Assembly (NCBI GenBank): GCA_037893245.1
Contig: JBAIAA010000095.1
Span: 372,001 to 436,000 of the forward strand
Direction of reading: 5' to 3'
Source of the DNA: Crossaster papposus
Taxonomy: Eukaryota; Echinodermata; Asteroidea; Velatida; Solasteridae
DNA length: 64,000 bases
The notes beneath the pieces are model-generated. The model was not told the DNA's origin and did no database searches. It saw only the letters and a list, made by a program, of their open reading frames with translations. Shown one piece after another: positions 20,042 to 30,567 of this stretch. The first letter of the stretch is position 1. Every line of letters starts with the position of its first letter. The translations under genes were made by a program, and so were the position numbers.

Positions 20042-20278
20042 TCACTGAAGCGTGATGCCACAATATAGCGTATTATACACCTCCACTGCGTCAACGAAGC
20101 ATGCTTGGCAAAGTTGACGTATATTCACGTCCACCGCTGTGTATGCCATATATGTCAGTCGTGTATACCTGTCCACTGCAGTGCTAGCGGGTAGCTTTTG
20201 GCATAAATACATGTCAACCTCAACAACGAAGGTAACTTTTGCAGCGGAATTAAACTGCTGTGCCGGACGAATTAACAC
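20042..20278 (-). CDS. Conserved small ORF in the ZNF-3 upstream region
   Basis: A 78-codon open frame on the coding strand, including AAKVTFVVEVDMYLCQKLPA, TAVDRYTRLTYMAYTAVDV and QACFVDAVEVYNTL. The same frame recurs near 42550-42683 and 56170-56380; the latter has a 6-base in-frame difference. It has no canonical ATG at its head and no known domain. It lies between the leader exon (20782) and the finger exon (19312), so it could be an alternative exon, intron sequence or an old repeat. Coding status is uncertain. Confidence 0.22.
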   Translation of the reverse strand: MLIRPAQQFNSAAKVTFVVEVDMYLCQKLPASTAVDRYTRLTYMAYTAVDVNIRQLCQACFVDAVEVYNTLYCGITLQ

Positions 20279-20449
20279 GTCATCTGTGGATAGTAAATGA
20301 TTTTTTCGGGCCTAGCTCGGGACGTGTTTATTCGCGTTCGTTTTTGAATCTCAGAATTTTTTGTCAAATATGTTTACGTCCTGCGGCACTATTCTGGTTA
20401 ATTTCTAGCAAAGTTTACCAAAATTACAACAAAATTAAGAAAAATAATG

Positions 20450-20535
20450 CTCCAGTCACCAGGGCCAGACACAAACAAAATTGTATTAGTCGGAGTTGAA
20501 ATAAAAACTGGAAAATAATTATCGTGATTGGTCTA
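20450..20535 (-). promoter_or_regulatory. CCAAT segment, unit of ZNF-3
   Basis: Homolog of 7115-7200, with GTGATTGGTCT kept but the other CCAAT positions changed (GTATTAGTC). In this unit it is 1.2 kb upstream of the finger exon. In type 2 genes the same segment abuts that exon, which defines the type 2 deletion. Confidence 0.3.
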
Positions 20536-20781
20536 GTATGGGTCAATAAAGTTCATGCATATCATGACATCACACGCACATCGCATTTCACGACAGCGCC
20601 CCCAAGGAGGTCTTTGCGTAATCGCGCTAATGTACCGTCTGCACAAGTTTGTTTGACCTCATTAATGGCCGCTCGGCCCGGTTGCTAGTGCGATTAGCGC
20701 TTACGCGTACTTAGCGAGCGTGACGTCAATGCAACCCCTTTGTTGCCAGTTGGCAATATCTGTAAATTAATATTAACTCAC

Positions 20782-20960
20782 CAGTGTACGTTGACGTTGT
20801 GCTACGGCCCCACAATCTGCAGAAAGATCTTGTACTACATGTATCACTACTACATTTGAATTGACCACAGTCACGACAGTTGTAGTCAATTCAATTCAGA
20901 CAGCCTCGCCAGAATTGTCTCATAGCACAGCCTAATAAAAAAGAGAAAGTGAAATGGGGC
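20782..20960 (-). other. Putative ZNF leader exon (unit of ZNF-3)
   Basis: Minus-strand block ending GTACACTG then GTGAGTTAAT (donor at 20781). It includes ATGAGACAATTCTGGCGAGG, a 10-codon upstream ORF ending TGA. Together with the acceptor at 19312 this gives a plausible intron of about 1.5 kb. Confidence 0.45.
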
Positions 20961-21363
20961 GAGTTGGTAGGGGGGCGAGTTGGTAGGGGGGCAAGTCGGC
21001 CAGTTGACCTAGCCTAGGCAAGGCCGAGTAATTTAATGTTGGCCACTATAAACCAGTTGAGCCGTGTACGTGGAGGCTTTGGAATTGGAGAAATAATTCT
21101 TAATCCCCCACCTTACTTTACGACACGTTCACGGGTATAATCTACACCATTCTTAAGATGCATTCACAAATAGAACCTGCATCACTATGGCATTATACCA
21201 AGTACATGTACATCATTTTACAAACTGCAAGGTCTACCTACCTTCTTATTCCTCCATGACCTACCTGATGAAAATTACGGCAAAACTACGACCAACACCG
21301 GGCAACACAAGAACGAAACACCGATGATTACATATACAGCGCCCTCTATATATAGTTTCTTTT
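20961..21363. other. Unit spacer
   Basis: Contains the GAAATGGGGCGAGTTGG block with one 18-base internal duplication, GATGAAAATTACGGC (empty site of the element at 13782) and AGCGCCCTCTATATATAG. No gene is seen. Confidence 0.45.
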
Positions 21364-21726
21364 GGATGTCAGACAACTCGACTCGAGACAAGTCGACCGT
21401 TGAGACAACTCGACTCGACACAAATATAAAAATTATGAAATAATAACACAATGGTCGGTAATGCGTGCGTGCGTGAACGGTACCGAATCCCAAACTGCAT
21501 GCGCAACAGCATCAACGCGGCCCGAACAAAAAAACAAAACCTCCTGTATAACTCCCAAACGGCGATCAGCCGCCGTCAAAATCCCCGCTACTATCCCCAA
21601 AGCATGCGAGTCGACTTGTCTCAACGGTCGACTTGTCTTTCCATTTATCGGGCATACGGTCGAGTTGTCTCAACGGTCGACTTGTCCCGAGTAGAGTTGT
21701 CTCAACGGTCGACTTGTCTGACCCCC
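21364..21726. mobile_element. MULE-type MITE with minisatellite ends and 9-bp duplication
   Basis: The left end (GTCAGACAACTCGAC, then GACAAGTCGACCGTTGAG) and right end (GTCGACTTGTCTGAC) are inverted repeats built of short tandem units. GTTTCTTTT flanks both sides exactly (21355-21363, 21727-21735), a 9-bp duplication typical of the Mutator superfamily. Empty paralogs read TATAGTTTCTTTTTATTATACG (63152). There is no transposase. Confidence 0.85.
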
Positions 21727-22514
21727 GTTTCTTTTTATTATACGAGTGGAATTCTTTCATATGAAGCAACGTATAGCGAAGAGAAAAATAATGACACCAG
21801 GCGCGAACTGGTCAATGAATTTGTCTGTGTCGCATTTCGTTGTTTTTAAAATTGATCCAAAACGGTGTCCCAAAGATCAAGGTTTGACCCCGGTGAAGGG
21901 TTTAGTGAAGAATTTTAGACGAAGCTGGAGCAATAAGTAACATATAAGAACATGAATACAAACAAAACACAATATCTGCCAGGAACTGATCATTAGTGTA
22001 TTTTCTATTTTAATTCCATTATTCCCCACAACTACAGACAAACTTGTGATTATAAATAAACAAACTGTGATAAGTTAAATTAATTGTTAACAATTTAAAG
22101 GGTCTACGTTACGTGTTTTTTGTGTTTTTTTATTAGCTTAAATAAAAGATCTTTTCTTAATTTGATGAGAAAAACAATCATAGAGTGTTTTGGGAAAATT
22201 AATTTAAATAATTTTTTTGTCAATTCTGAACAAAATCTTGAACAAAGTGTCATTTTTTTGAAAAATCTTGCCTCTCTAAAAGTGTTTTAAAAATACTTTT
22301 GGGATAAAATTTCAGTTTGCCATTTTCCAGCTGTTTCTCTCTATTTGTAGCTCAGCCCTGCTTGATTGTGGCATACCACGTTACATTAAATTACATGTAT
22401 TGCTAACGTGCCATGTGGGTCCATTGATGTGTAGTTCCATTACTTTAAGAGGAAGAGCTTTTACACTGGTCGCTCACCGAGATTGCCTTGCCCAATAAAG
22501 ACTTTTCCACAGAT
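21727..22514. other. Unit 5' flank, THAP fragment deleted
   Basis: Follows the usual unit order until about 22175 (AATCATAGAGTGTTTTGGG), then jumps to the spacer sequence near the ZNF 3' end. The THAP-like ORF present in the other units is missing through this deletion. No gene is seen. Confidence 0.5.
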
Positions 22515-23762
22515 CTAACAAACAAATGGCTTCTCACCAGTGTAAATCCTCTCATGTATTTTGAGACTACTTTGTCGAGTAAAAGCTTTACCACAGGTCT
22601 CACAAACAAATGGTTTTTCACCAGAGTGAATCCTGTCGTGATCTTTAAGATGACTTTGTCGAGTAAAAGCTTTATTACAGGTCTCACAAACAAATGGTTT
22701 CTCACCAGTGTGAATCCTCTTATGTTTTTTAAGACTACTTAGTTGAGTAAAAGCTTTATCACAGGTCTCACAAACAAATGGTTTCTCACCAGTGTGAATC
22801 CTCTTATGTTTTTTAAGACTACTTAGTTGAGTAAAAGCTTTATCACAGGTCTCACAAACAAATGGTTTCCCACCAGTGTGAATCCTCTCATGTCCTTTAA
22901 GATGACTTCGTGTAGTAAAAGCGTTACCACAGGTCTCACAAACAAATGGTTTCTCACCAGTGTGAATCCTCTCATGTCCTTTAAGATGACTTCGTGTAGT
23001 AAAAGCTTTACCACAGGCCTCACAAACAAATGTTTTTTCACCAGTGTGAATCCTCTCATGTTTTTTAAGATTACTTTGTTGAGTAAAAGCCTTACCACAG
23101 GTCTCACAAACAATTGGCTTCTCACCAGTGTGAAACCTCTCATGTACTTTGAGACTACTTTGTCGAGTAAAAGCTTTCCCACAGGTTTCACAAACAAATG
23201 GATTTTCACCAGTGTGAATCCTCTCATGTTCTTTAAGATGACTTCGTCGAGTAAAAGCTTTACCACAGGTCTCACAAACAAACGGTTTCTCACCAGTGTG
23301 AATCATGTCATGTTTCTTTAAATCATGTCGTGTAGTAAAAGCTTTACCACAGGTCTCACAAACAAACGGTTTCTCACCAGTGTGAATCATGTCATGTTTC
23401 TTTAAATCATGTCGTGTAGTAAAAGCTTTACCACAGGTCTCACAAACAAATGGCTTCTCACCAGTGTGAAACCTCTCATGTACTTTGAGATGACTTCGTT
23501 GAGCAAAAGCTTTCCCACAGGTTTCACAAACAAATGGATTTTCACCAGTGTGAATCCTCTCATGTTCTTTAAGATGACTTCGTTGAGCAAAAGCTTGACC
23601 ACAGGTCTCACAAACGAACGGTTTCTCATCATTGTGAACCCTGCCATGTCTCATTAGACTATTTCGGTGTGTAAAAGCTTGACCACAGGTCTCACAAACA
23701 AACGGTTTCTCTCCGTTGTTGACCCTCTGGTAGCAAATCAGTTCAGGTCCTTCTGTGTCCAT
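22515..23762 (-). CDS. ZNF-4: C2H2 zinc-finger protein, 14 fingers
   Basis: From ATG 23762 ([12 protein letters not shown], type 3) it encodes 415 residues with 14 tandem fingers. Fingers 4/5 and 11/12 are near-identical adjacent pairs ([13 protein letters not shown] twice, TQLSSLKKHKRIH twice), evidence of recent single-finger duplication. Finger 14 ends HERIY, so its last His is lost. The linkers are mainly HTGEKPFV, with two GENPFV variants. It ends at the family stop. Without upstream leader or KRAB-like domain in sight, only DNA (or RNA) binding can be inferred. Its 3' neighbour side has lost the THAP fragment. Confidence 0.87.
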   Translation of the reverse strand: MDTEGPELICYQRVNNGEKPFVCETCGQAFTHRNSLMRHGRVHNDEKPFVCETCGQAFAQRSHLKEHERIHTGENPFVCETCGKAFAQRSHLKVHERFHTGEKPFVCETCGKAFTTRHDLKKHDMIHTGEKPFVCETCGKAFTTRHDLKKHDMIHTGEKPFVCETCGKAFTRRSHLKEHERIHTGENPFVCETCGKAFTRQSSLKVHERFHTGEKPIVCETCGKAFTQQSNLKKHERIHTGEKTFVCEACGKAFTTRSHLKGHERIHTGEKPFVCETCGNAFTTRSHLKGHERIHTGGKPFVCETCDKAFTQLSSLKKHKRIHTGEKPFVCETCDKAFTQLSSLKKHKRIHTGEKPFVCETCNKAFTRQSHLKDHDRIHSGEKPFVCETCGKAFTRQSSLKIHERIYTGEKPFVC

Positions 23763-24202
23763 TTTGCTCAAGTGTTTTTCTTGACCCTAACACTCCAGAA
23801 TTCTCAAATTTAGTAGGCCAACTAAATTACAGCATCAGTCTGAAGTTTTAGATGAACAGACGTCTAAATTGTAGGTCAGGTAGCCACTGGTGACACAATA
23901 CATTATGACGCACTGCAGACACAGCTAGCTGTTTTTAGATGATACAACAATTTAAATTATAACGGCTTTTCTCCAAAAGGCACAATACCTGCATTTTGAT
24001 TTTTGCCATTGAATGCTAGCTTTGATTTCATGCTAACCAGACAAAAAGAATCTGTTAACCCTAACAACACTACAACAGTCCTCAATCCTCCAAAATCAAT
24101 ATGATTTTGCACACACACTAGATAGTTAGAGGTATTGGCATTATTTTGACATAGTTTACTTCAAGTTTACTCCCGGAAATACTCTAACATTGCGACGGTT
24201 AA
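23763..24202. other. ZNF-4 upstream flank
   Basis: Matches 17485-17925 and 38568-39010, including GAACAGACGTCTAAATTG and GGTCAGGTAGCCACTGG. It would hold the 5' end of the type 3 genes. No clear exon or promoter motif is recognised. Confidence 0.4.
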
Positions 24203-24399
24203 CCAGTTTGCACCGGAGGACGTATATATTAAAGGTTTTCCCCAGACTCCGAACGGATGACGCATAAACAAGTCACAAGCAAGGCCGGAAAAGTCTGTCA
24301 GCAGTGAGTAAAGCAGGAAATGAACTCGCCTCGGATCGAGTTTCGTTAAATTATTCCCTCCTCTCGGTGTTGGTGTTAAAATAATCCTGGCGCGAACTG
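24203..24399. mobile_element. TTAA-type MITE, copy 2
   Basis: Begins CCAGTTTGCACCGG after GTTAA and ends GGCGCGAACTGATTAT, a diverged version of the ends at 16112-16343. The internal GCAAGGCCGGAAA and GATGACGCATAAAC are shared. The right target site has decayed. Confidence 0.6.
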
Positions 24400-24799
24400 A
24401 TTATGATATAATTAGTACCTGCTTGACCATCAATAGAGAATATTCAGAAACCTTCGGACATTTCCAGAAATTTGAGGACTGAATCTAGGACTCAGTAGAA
24501 CACGCGACATGGCGGCTACCAAAAAATAGGCCTAATAATTCATAACAATTTAGCAAATTTTTGGGGTCTGGGAACCAGACTACTTTTTGTTGGTGGACTC
24601 TAGGAGAATTGTTTTAAGTACATAACGTTGTTTCACGTTCCAGTTGCGCATGCTCAGTAGAGCGCCCTCTGTAGGCCTACTACATGTAGGAAGAGGGGAA
24701 CACCAATATAAACACGCTATCATCCGGGTAAGTTGGGTACCCCTTTTTGCGCTGAATCCAAGATGGCCGCGGAACGTGAAACAACCTTAGTAATAGTAA

Positions 24800-24835
24800 C
24801 TAGCAGGATGCCGCGCTTCGCGCGGCACCTGCTAG
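24800..24835. repeat. Near-perfect 36-nt hairpin
   Basis: CTAGCAGG, a bulged A, TGCCGCGC, loop TTC, GCGCGGCA, CCTGCTAG: two 8-bp stems with a single bulge. It may be a miniature element or the end structure of one. Confidence 0.7.
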
Positions 24836-24944
24836 CTGGGTGAAATCGTAACTTATAGATACACCTTGTTGACGTCTTAAAAACATAATGGATTGTACGA
24901 CAAACAAATCGCGAAACTTAGCGAGTAGAGTACCAGCTAGAAAG

Positions 24945-25068
24945 TATTTCGAGCGCACGAAATTATTTCGAGCTCACGAACAGATATTCTTGGAGCGCAA
25001 GAAGTCATTTCGTGGCCACGACAACATTTCGAGCTCACGAAATAAGTTATTTTAAGTGCACGAAATAA
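24945..25068. repeat. Degenerate palindromic repeats TTTCGAGCTCACGAAA
   Basis: Six units of about 20-24 bp, each a small inverted repeat (TTTCG...CGAAA around AGCTCA, AGCGCA or TGGCCA). Unit length and core vary, so this is an old array. Confidence 0.65.
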
Positions 25069-26113
25069 AATACTCAAATTATTTCGTAACGGTGATTTTT
25101 ATTCGTCATATGTCCCTTTAGGGGCTCCGTAGAATACCATCGACTCTGAATAACAAACAATCTTTGTAAAAATACTTCCCGACTTCCGAACTAATAATAC
25201 TCAATAGGCAGTTCATCTTTGCTTGCATGCTGCCTGCGTCTCGTGATTTTTTTAACAGGAATCGTACGGGAAACAATACGAACCACTTCGGGATTTCTAA
25301 GTTTACATCATCGTGAAAATCCTGATTAAAAAACACAACAGGCCGGCCAGCTGACAGTGCGCCCTCAACTGACGTAATGCAGTCACGTTTCTAAATTGCA
25401 TATTCATATCCACCATCGCCATACAATTTCGCAACATTTTTGCACGATCAAAGTTTAAATTGAGGCAATAGCGATATGTTTCGGAGTGTTTTGAGACAGA
25501 TAATGTTGTAATATTTAAGTATCGACAATGTGAAGCAAAGAAATTTGCCCAAAAGGCAACACGAAAGGAATAAATCATTTGTTAACGTTCCAAGCCTGTG
25601 ACTGCAATGTGGTCGACGCGCACCAAATTCGAAGCCGAAAACGAAGCTGGCGCTCAAACTCCGCAATAACCAAGGGAGTATAAAGCTCAAATAACACGTG
25701 ACGGGGCCGCCCAATGGCGAATAACAAACTCGGCACCAACTCGGCCACCGCGCAAGCAAGGCGGATACAATTAATTTGCGAAGGCTTCGCGTAACGCATG
25801 TAGCCGCCGCTTAATCGCAAACAGCCAACAATTCGGCAACCGAGTTACGGTAGTACGATTTCGGGAAGGCTTCGGCGCGAACTCCGGGCAAGGACAATGC
25901 AAAAATAACGCAATAGTTCACGCAAAAAGGCCCACAGACATCGACAGGCAATCGAAAAGCGATTACGCGTTTATCGGTAACGTCCGTTTCTTTTAAATCT
26001 CACTTTCAAATCTTATTCCCCGGGGGATTCCCCGTCGCGAACGATCCGGCACCCCGCCGCACCGACGCCGGCCGCACACGTACACGCGCGCGGCGACGAG
26101 TCGCCCGACCAAA

Positions 26114-26216
26114 AGCCAAGATGGCGCCAACCACGCGCCAAGATGGCGCGGCCCTGTGTTTCCAAGATGGCGCGGCCCTGCGTTCCAAGATGGCGGCGCC
26201 CAGGGACAAGATGGCG
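26114..26216. promoter_or_regulatory. Five spaced CAAGATGGCG motifs (YY1-like)
   Basis: CAAGATGGCG occurs at about 26117, 26140, 26163, 26186 and 26207, with a 21-23 bp period. The motif matches the YY1 core AAGATGGCGGC. The surrounding DNA is GC-rich with a TATAGTATAGATTA tract just to the right. It could be a promoter-type array or a simple 23-bp minisatellite. No transcript start or gene is visible next to it. Confidence 0.35.
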
Positions 26217-26228
26217 CATTTGTCATCT

Positions 26229-26350
26229 TTTATAGTATAGATTATAGTATAGATTATAGTATAGATACTATTGTCAACTCGTACCCAAGTCAACCCGTAC
26301 CCCAAATTTTACACCCAAGTCAAGTCGTACCCGAGTCAACTCGTACCCGT
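26229..26350. repeat. TATAGTATAGATTA repeats followed by degenerate 16-bp repeats
   Basis: Three 14-bp units TATAGTATAGATTA are followed by GTACCCAAGTCAAC and GTACCCGAGTCAACTC units related to the 16-bp minisatellite at 1372-2116. Confidence 0.65.
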
Positions 26351-26690
26351 GCGCGCGTGTGAAGACGTTGGAGAGGTACGGTAGCGTCATGGTGACAGAC
26401 GAGTTGACTCGGGGCACAATAACTCAAATCTTTTGCCTCCTTTGATCTTACCAAATCTCTTTCCCCAAAGATTCTCCGTAGCCGTTTGATTTGGCATCGC
26501 TTTTTCTTTCGCGAGACTGGCTATTCTTTTATTGCTCCAAGTTCTAAATACCAGTATTTGTTAAAGACTGTTTACCTTCTCTAAATTACGCCGGCAAAAC
26601 TACCGTTTACGATCCGACCGGATGGCACTTCCGGCCGTCTATTAGCTTCAAGAAGAAAAAACAGCGCCCTCTGTAGACTTTTGTTTAACA
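26351..26690. other. Non-genic stretch
   Basis: Contains GACAGACGAGTTGACTCGGG, a relative of the minisatellite motifs, and AGCGCCCTCTGTAG. No gene is recognised. Confidence 0.35.
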
Positions 26691-27376
26691 CCGGTGTGGA
26701 CGGTAATTCTGTCCCCCGGTAAAATTGTCCGGGGGGACAGAATTACCTAGGTAAAAGTGTCCCCCTAGAGCCGTTAATTCCGTCCCCCTCCAGTTTATTC
26801 TATCCCCTCTAGGTAATTTTGTCCCCCAATGTTCCACACATAAGTGGTTATTTTGATGTTATTTCAATGAAAAGCCCACATGGTATTTATTATTTGGACT
26901 TCTGTTCCCTTCATCGATTTATCAAAATAAAAATAAAAATATAAATAACTGTATTAATTAAATCAATCGATCTACGTTTCTGCGCGAAAGGGAAATTAGC
27001 GGTAATCAGTATTTTCAGACTTCTTGCACGCGTACACATTCGGTATACCCAGCACGAATGTGGCAGCACTTTTGACCAACTGTAATTTGTAGTACCATAC
27101 ACATCCTACAGTCTGCCACAAATGATGCACCATGAAGGGGTGAACTGTACTACACTGGTTGTTGCGTCTAGTGGGTGCTAGACTTGTGACGTTGCACGTG
27201 ACAATTTTACCAGGGGGACACGTTTAACGTTGGGCAGGGAGACAGAATTACCTGGAGGGGGACAGAAATACCTAGGTAAATGTGTCCCCCCGGACAGATT
27301 TACCGGGTCACGGCCTGGTAAGTCTGTCCGGGGGGGACACTTTTACCAGGGGGGACAGAATTACCTTTCACACCGG
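26691..27376. mobile_element. Inverted-repeat element with GGTAATTCTGTCCCCC ends
   Basis: The left end CCGGTGTGGACGGTAATTC and right end GAATTACCTTTCACACCGG are inverted. Each arm is about 150 bp and repeats GTAAA(A/T)(G/T)TGTCC(C)CC motifs several times. The 400-bp centre has no recognised gene. A partial motif (GGCCGGTAATTCTG) lies just outside at 27415. Confidence 0.7.
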
Positions 27377-27854
27377 CCACATTAATTATGCTATTCCTCC
27401 ATGATTATGCACATGGCCGGTAATTCTGAACACAATTTAATACATGTACATGTACCTAGGTAAAAGCATGAAACAATTTAATTTTGTTCCGTCTCCCTCC
27501 TAGCCTTGACCAACTTATCGAGCCTAGTATATTACCTGAACCAATAAAGGAAACTACCGAGCGGTCGCTAGCATTTTTGAGATATGGCTGACACAACAAG
27601 AGGGCGCTGTTTGATTTAGGCAAATACAAAATCGGGGGGGTGGGGCAGGGGGGCGGGGGGGTAGGGCAGGGGGGCGGGGAGGGTGGGGCAGGGGGGCGGG
27701 GAGGGTGGGGCAGGGGGGGTGGAGAGGGTGGGGCAGGGGGGGGTGGGGAGGGTGGGGCAGGGGGGTGGGGCGAATTACATGCTACACCGGCGGTACACCG
27801 GGTTAGGCAAGTATTAATATTAAAGCAAAACAAAAAGTGTTCTCCAACACGAGA
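27377..27854. repeat. G-rich minisatellite and flank
   Basis: From 27632 to 27773 a G-rich tandem repeat (GGTGGGGCAGGGGGGCGGGG-like units, about 23-27 bp) runs for about 140 bases and could form G-quadruplexes. The rest is unremarkable. A proline-rich ORF on the minus strand is a by-product of the repeat. Confidence 0.7.
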
Positions 27855-27896
27855 GGTTAATCTCTATCAAGTATGGTGTACTATTAAGGTCACTAA

Positions 27897-29183
27897 AACG
27901 GCGCGGTGTGTCTTGGCTAGCGGCGCGGTGTCTCGTGGCTAGCGGCGCGGTGTGTCTTGGCTAGCGGCGTGATGTGTCTTGGCTAGCGGCGCGGTGTGTC
28001 GTGGCTAGCGGCGCGGTGTGTCTTGGCTAGCGGCGCGGTGTGTCGTGGCTAGCGGCGCGGTGTGTCGTGGCTAGCGGCGCGATGTGTCTTGGCTAGCGGC
28101 GCGGTGTGTCGTGGCTAGCGGCGTGATGTGTCTTGGCTAGCGGCGCGGTGTGTCGTGGCTAGCGGCGCGGTGTGTCTTGGCTAGCGGCGCGATGTGTTTT
28201 GGCTAGCGGCGCGGTGTGTCGTGGCTAGCGGCGCGATGTGTCTTGGCTAGCGGCGCGGTGTGTCGTGGCTAGCGGCGTGATGTGTCTTGGCTAGCGGCGC
28301 GGTGTGTCGTGGCTAGCGGCGCGGTGTGTCGTGGCTAGCGGCGCGGTGTGTCTTGGCTAGCGGCGCGATGTGTTTTGGCTAGCGGCGCGGTGTGTCGTGG
28401 CTAGCGGCGCGATGTGTCTTGGCTAGCGGCGCGGTGTGTCGTGGCTAGCGGCGTGATGTGTCTTGGCTAGCGGCGCGGTGTGTCGTGGCTAGCGGCGCGG
28501 TGTGTCTTGGCTAGCGGCGCGATGTGTCTTGGCTAGCGGCGCGGTGTGTCGTGGCTAGCGGCGCGATGTGTCTTGGCTAGCGGCGCGGTGTGTCGTGGCT
28601 AGCGGCGCGATGTGTCTTGGCTAGCGGCGCGGTGTGTCGTGGCTAGCGGCGCGATGTGTCTTGGCTAGCGGCGCGGTGTGTCGTGGCTAGCGGCGCGGTG
28701 TGTCTTGGCTAGCGGCGCGGTGTGTCGTGGCTAGCGGCGCGATGTGTCTTGGCTAGCGGCGCGGTGTGTCGTGGCTAGCGGCGTGATGTGTCTTGGCTAG
28801 CGGCGCGGTGTGTCGTGGCTAGCGGCGCGGTGTGTCTTGGCTAGCGGCGCGATGTGTCTTGGCTAGCGGCGCGGTGTGTCGTGGCTAGCGGCGCGATGTG
28901 TCTTGGCTAGCGGCGCGGTGTGTCGTGGCTAGCGGCGTGATGTGTCTTGGGTAGCGGCGCGGTGTGTCGTGGCTAGCGGCGTGATGTGTCTTGGCTAGCG
29001 GCGCGGTGTGTCGTGGCTAGCGGCGCGATGTGTCTTGGCTAGCGGCGCGGTGTGTCGTGGCTAGCGGCGCGGTGTGTCTTGGCTAGCGGCGCGGTGTGTC
29101 GTGGCTAGCGGCGCGGTGTGTCTTGGCTAGCGGTGCGATGTGTCTTGGCTAGCGGCGTGATGTGTCTTGGCTAGCGGCGCGTT
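27897..29183. repeat. 22-bp satellite array, left arm
   Basis: About 58 copies of a 22-bp unit with core GCGGTGTGTCGTGGCTAG and variant GCGATGTGTCTTGGCTAG. The two forms often alternate, giving a partial 44-bp higher-order period. Each unit holds a GCTAGC site. There is no open frame. Confidence 0.96.
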
Positions 29184-29445
29184 GTTTAGCGGCGCGAGTG
29201 GATGATGGAGGGGAAACTTTTGGTATCGAGGGGCTTGCCCCTAAAATTGTGAAGTCATGTCGGACTCGAGAATAAATATGTAGTGTTTTGGCCGTAGGAA
29301 TATTCAAAGTGAAGGGACTTTTCTTTAATTTAACTATGCCCCTTGTTAAATACATTGCCCTTTTTATGCCTTTTCTCTGCTCTATCCAGTACACCTCTGA
29401 GCCAGTGGTAGGATCCAAAATGTTCGCGCTTTTTTTAGGTTTCAT

Positions 29446-30567
29446 TTCTTTTATTTATCCTTGTTGAATTTCAGAGAGGGTATTGTTACGGCAGTCGACC
29501 ATGTGGTTCCAATGTGGTTCCCATCTGGTTCAGTGCAACCAGACTATTGGTTGATAGTCTTGCTCCACGAGCCAAAGATCCTGATGATTATTTTCAAGTC
29601 AGGGAACCACACTGTTGGCTGCGGTAACGATACCGATTACGTTTCAAATGTTATTGAAATATCATTTCAAGGAAGGGACAAAGAACAACATGGGTTGAAT
29701 TAGTTTCAAGACTGAGCCACATATCCTGACATTGGATAGGCCTACTGCCAGGTCGAGGAACTAGATTGTCGACTATTATAGTCAGCGTTCGAAAGTTCCC
29801 TAAACAGCTTTAGGGAACAGGGCTTATACCTAGCGTTACCTGGACAGATTCACCAGAATAAACCGACATTATCGACATTCTCAATGCATCATTGGATTGG
29901 ATGACAAACATGCCATGAATTTTATAATTTTCTTCAGAAATTTTCTTAAGACAATACCTGCTCATCAATTCAGAGATGGATGCAAAGTATACCACAAACA
30001 TTTTAAATATAAAAGAAATGTTAGACTTGGCCTACATGACGTACGCCCTACATAATTAAGTTTTCAAGGACAACCAATAGAAGCATGAACAGGATTCCTG
30101 AAGCCTTCATTGGACTTGAAGGCATGATGTGTGAATTATTTTCATTCATTCATTCTTTTATTTTACCACCGTTATCTCATGAAGAAAAGGACATTAGAAC
30201 ATGCATGTTCAATGCACAGGCATGTTCCAATATTAATCACATGAGAAAATGTAGAAACACCACAGAAAAAAAAAAGTATACATAATAATGTAATGTATTA
30301 ACGCAATAATGTGGTATACGTATAGGGCTAGGCCCTAGCTTAGGCTATACATTTATACATTTTTTTGGTGGGTTTTTCTCTTTGTGTAATTGATTTCTCA
30401 ACAACCGCACTAATTTTGACTACTCTTCCATATCATTTTGTATAACTAGTGTTTGCACACACAGCTATACTAATCTAGTAGACATTTTTCGGTAGGCAGG
30501 TTTCAAAGTTTACTGCAACGTACGCGTCCACACAAAAAGAGCGATCGACCTCTTGTAATTATTCCCC
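29446..30567. other. Loop of the foldback structure
   Basis: About 1.1 kb between the arms. It holds an unrecognised 80-codon ORF (29461-29703, +) and, near 30150, an ATTCATTCATTCTTTTATTT tract that resembles the tail of a non-LTR element. No supported gene is seen. Confidence 0.4.

Larger units (their letters stand above)
24400..26113. other. Non-genic stretch
   Basis: No supported gene. It holds an inverted pair GTTGTTTCACGTTCC (24627) and GGAACGTGAAACAAC (24772), the hairpin at 24800, the palindromic repeats at 24945 and a moderately GC-rich tract from about 25600. Short minus-strand ORFs (25118-25820) show no family motif. Confidence 0.4.

Noticed and set aside
25118-25820. Overlapping minus-strand ORFs in the 25-26 kb region
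   Set aside because: No motif, no conservation inside the window, and several frames open at once, so coding is not supported.
27456-27833. Proline-rich ORF opposite the G-rich minisatellite
   Set aside because: It is low-complexity product of the repeat, with no domain and no conserved start.
27897-29183. CRISPR-like array
   Set aside because: Units are contiguous 22-bp satellites with no unique spacers, in a eukaryotic context.
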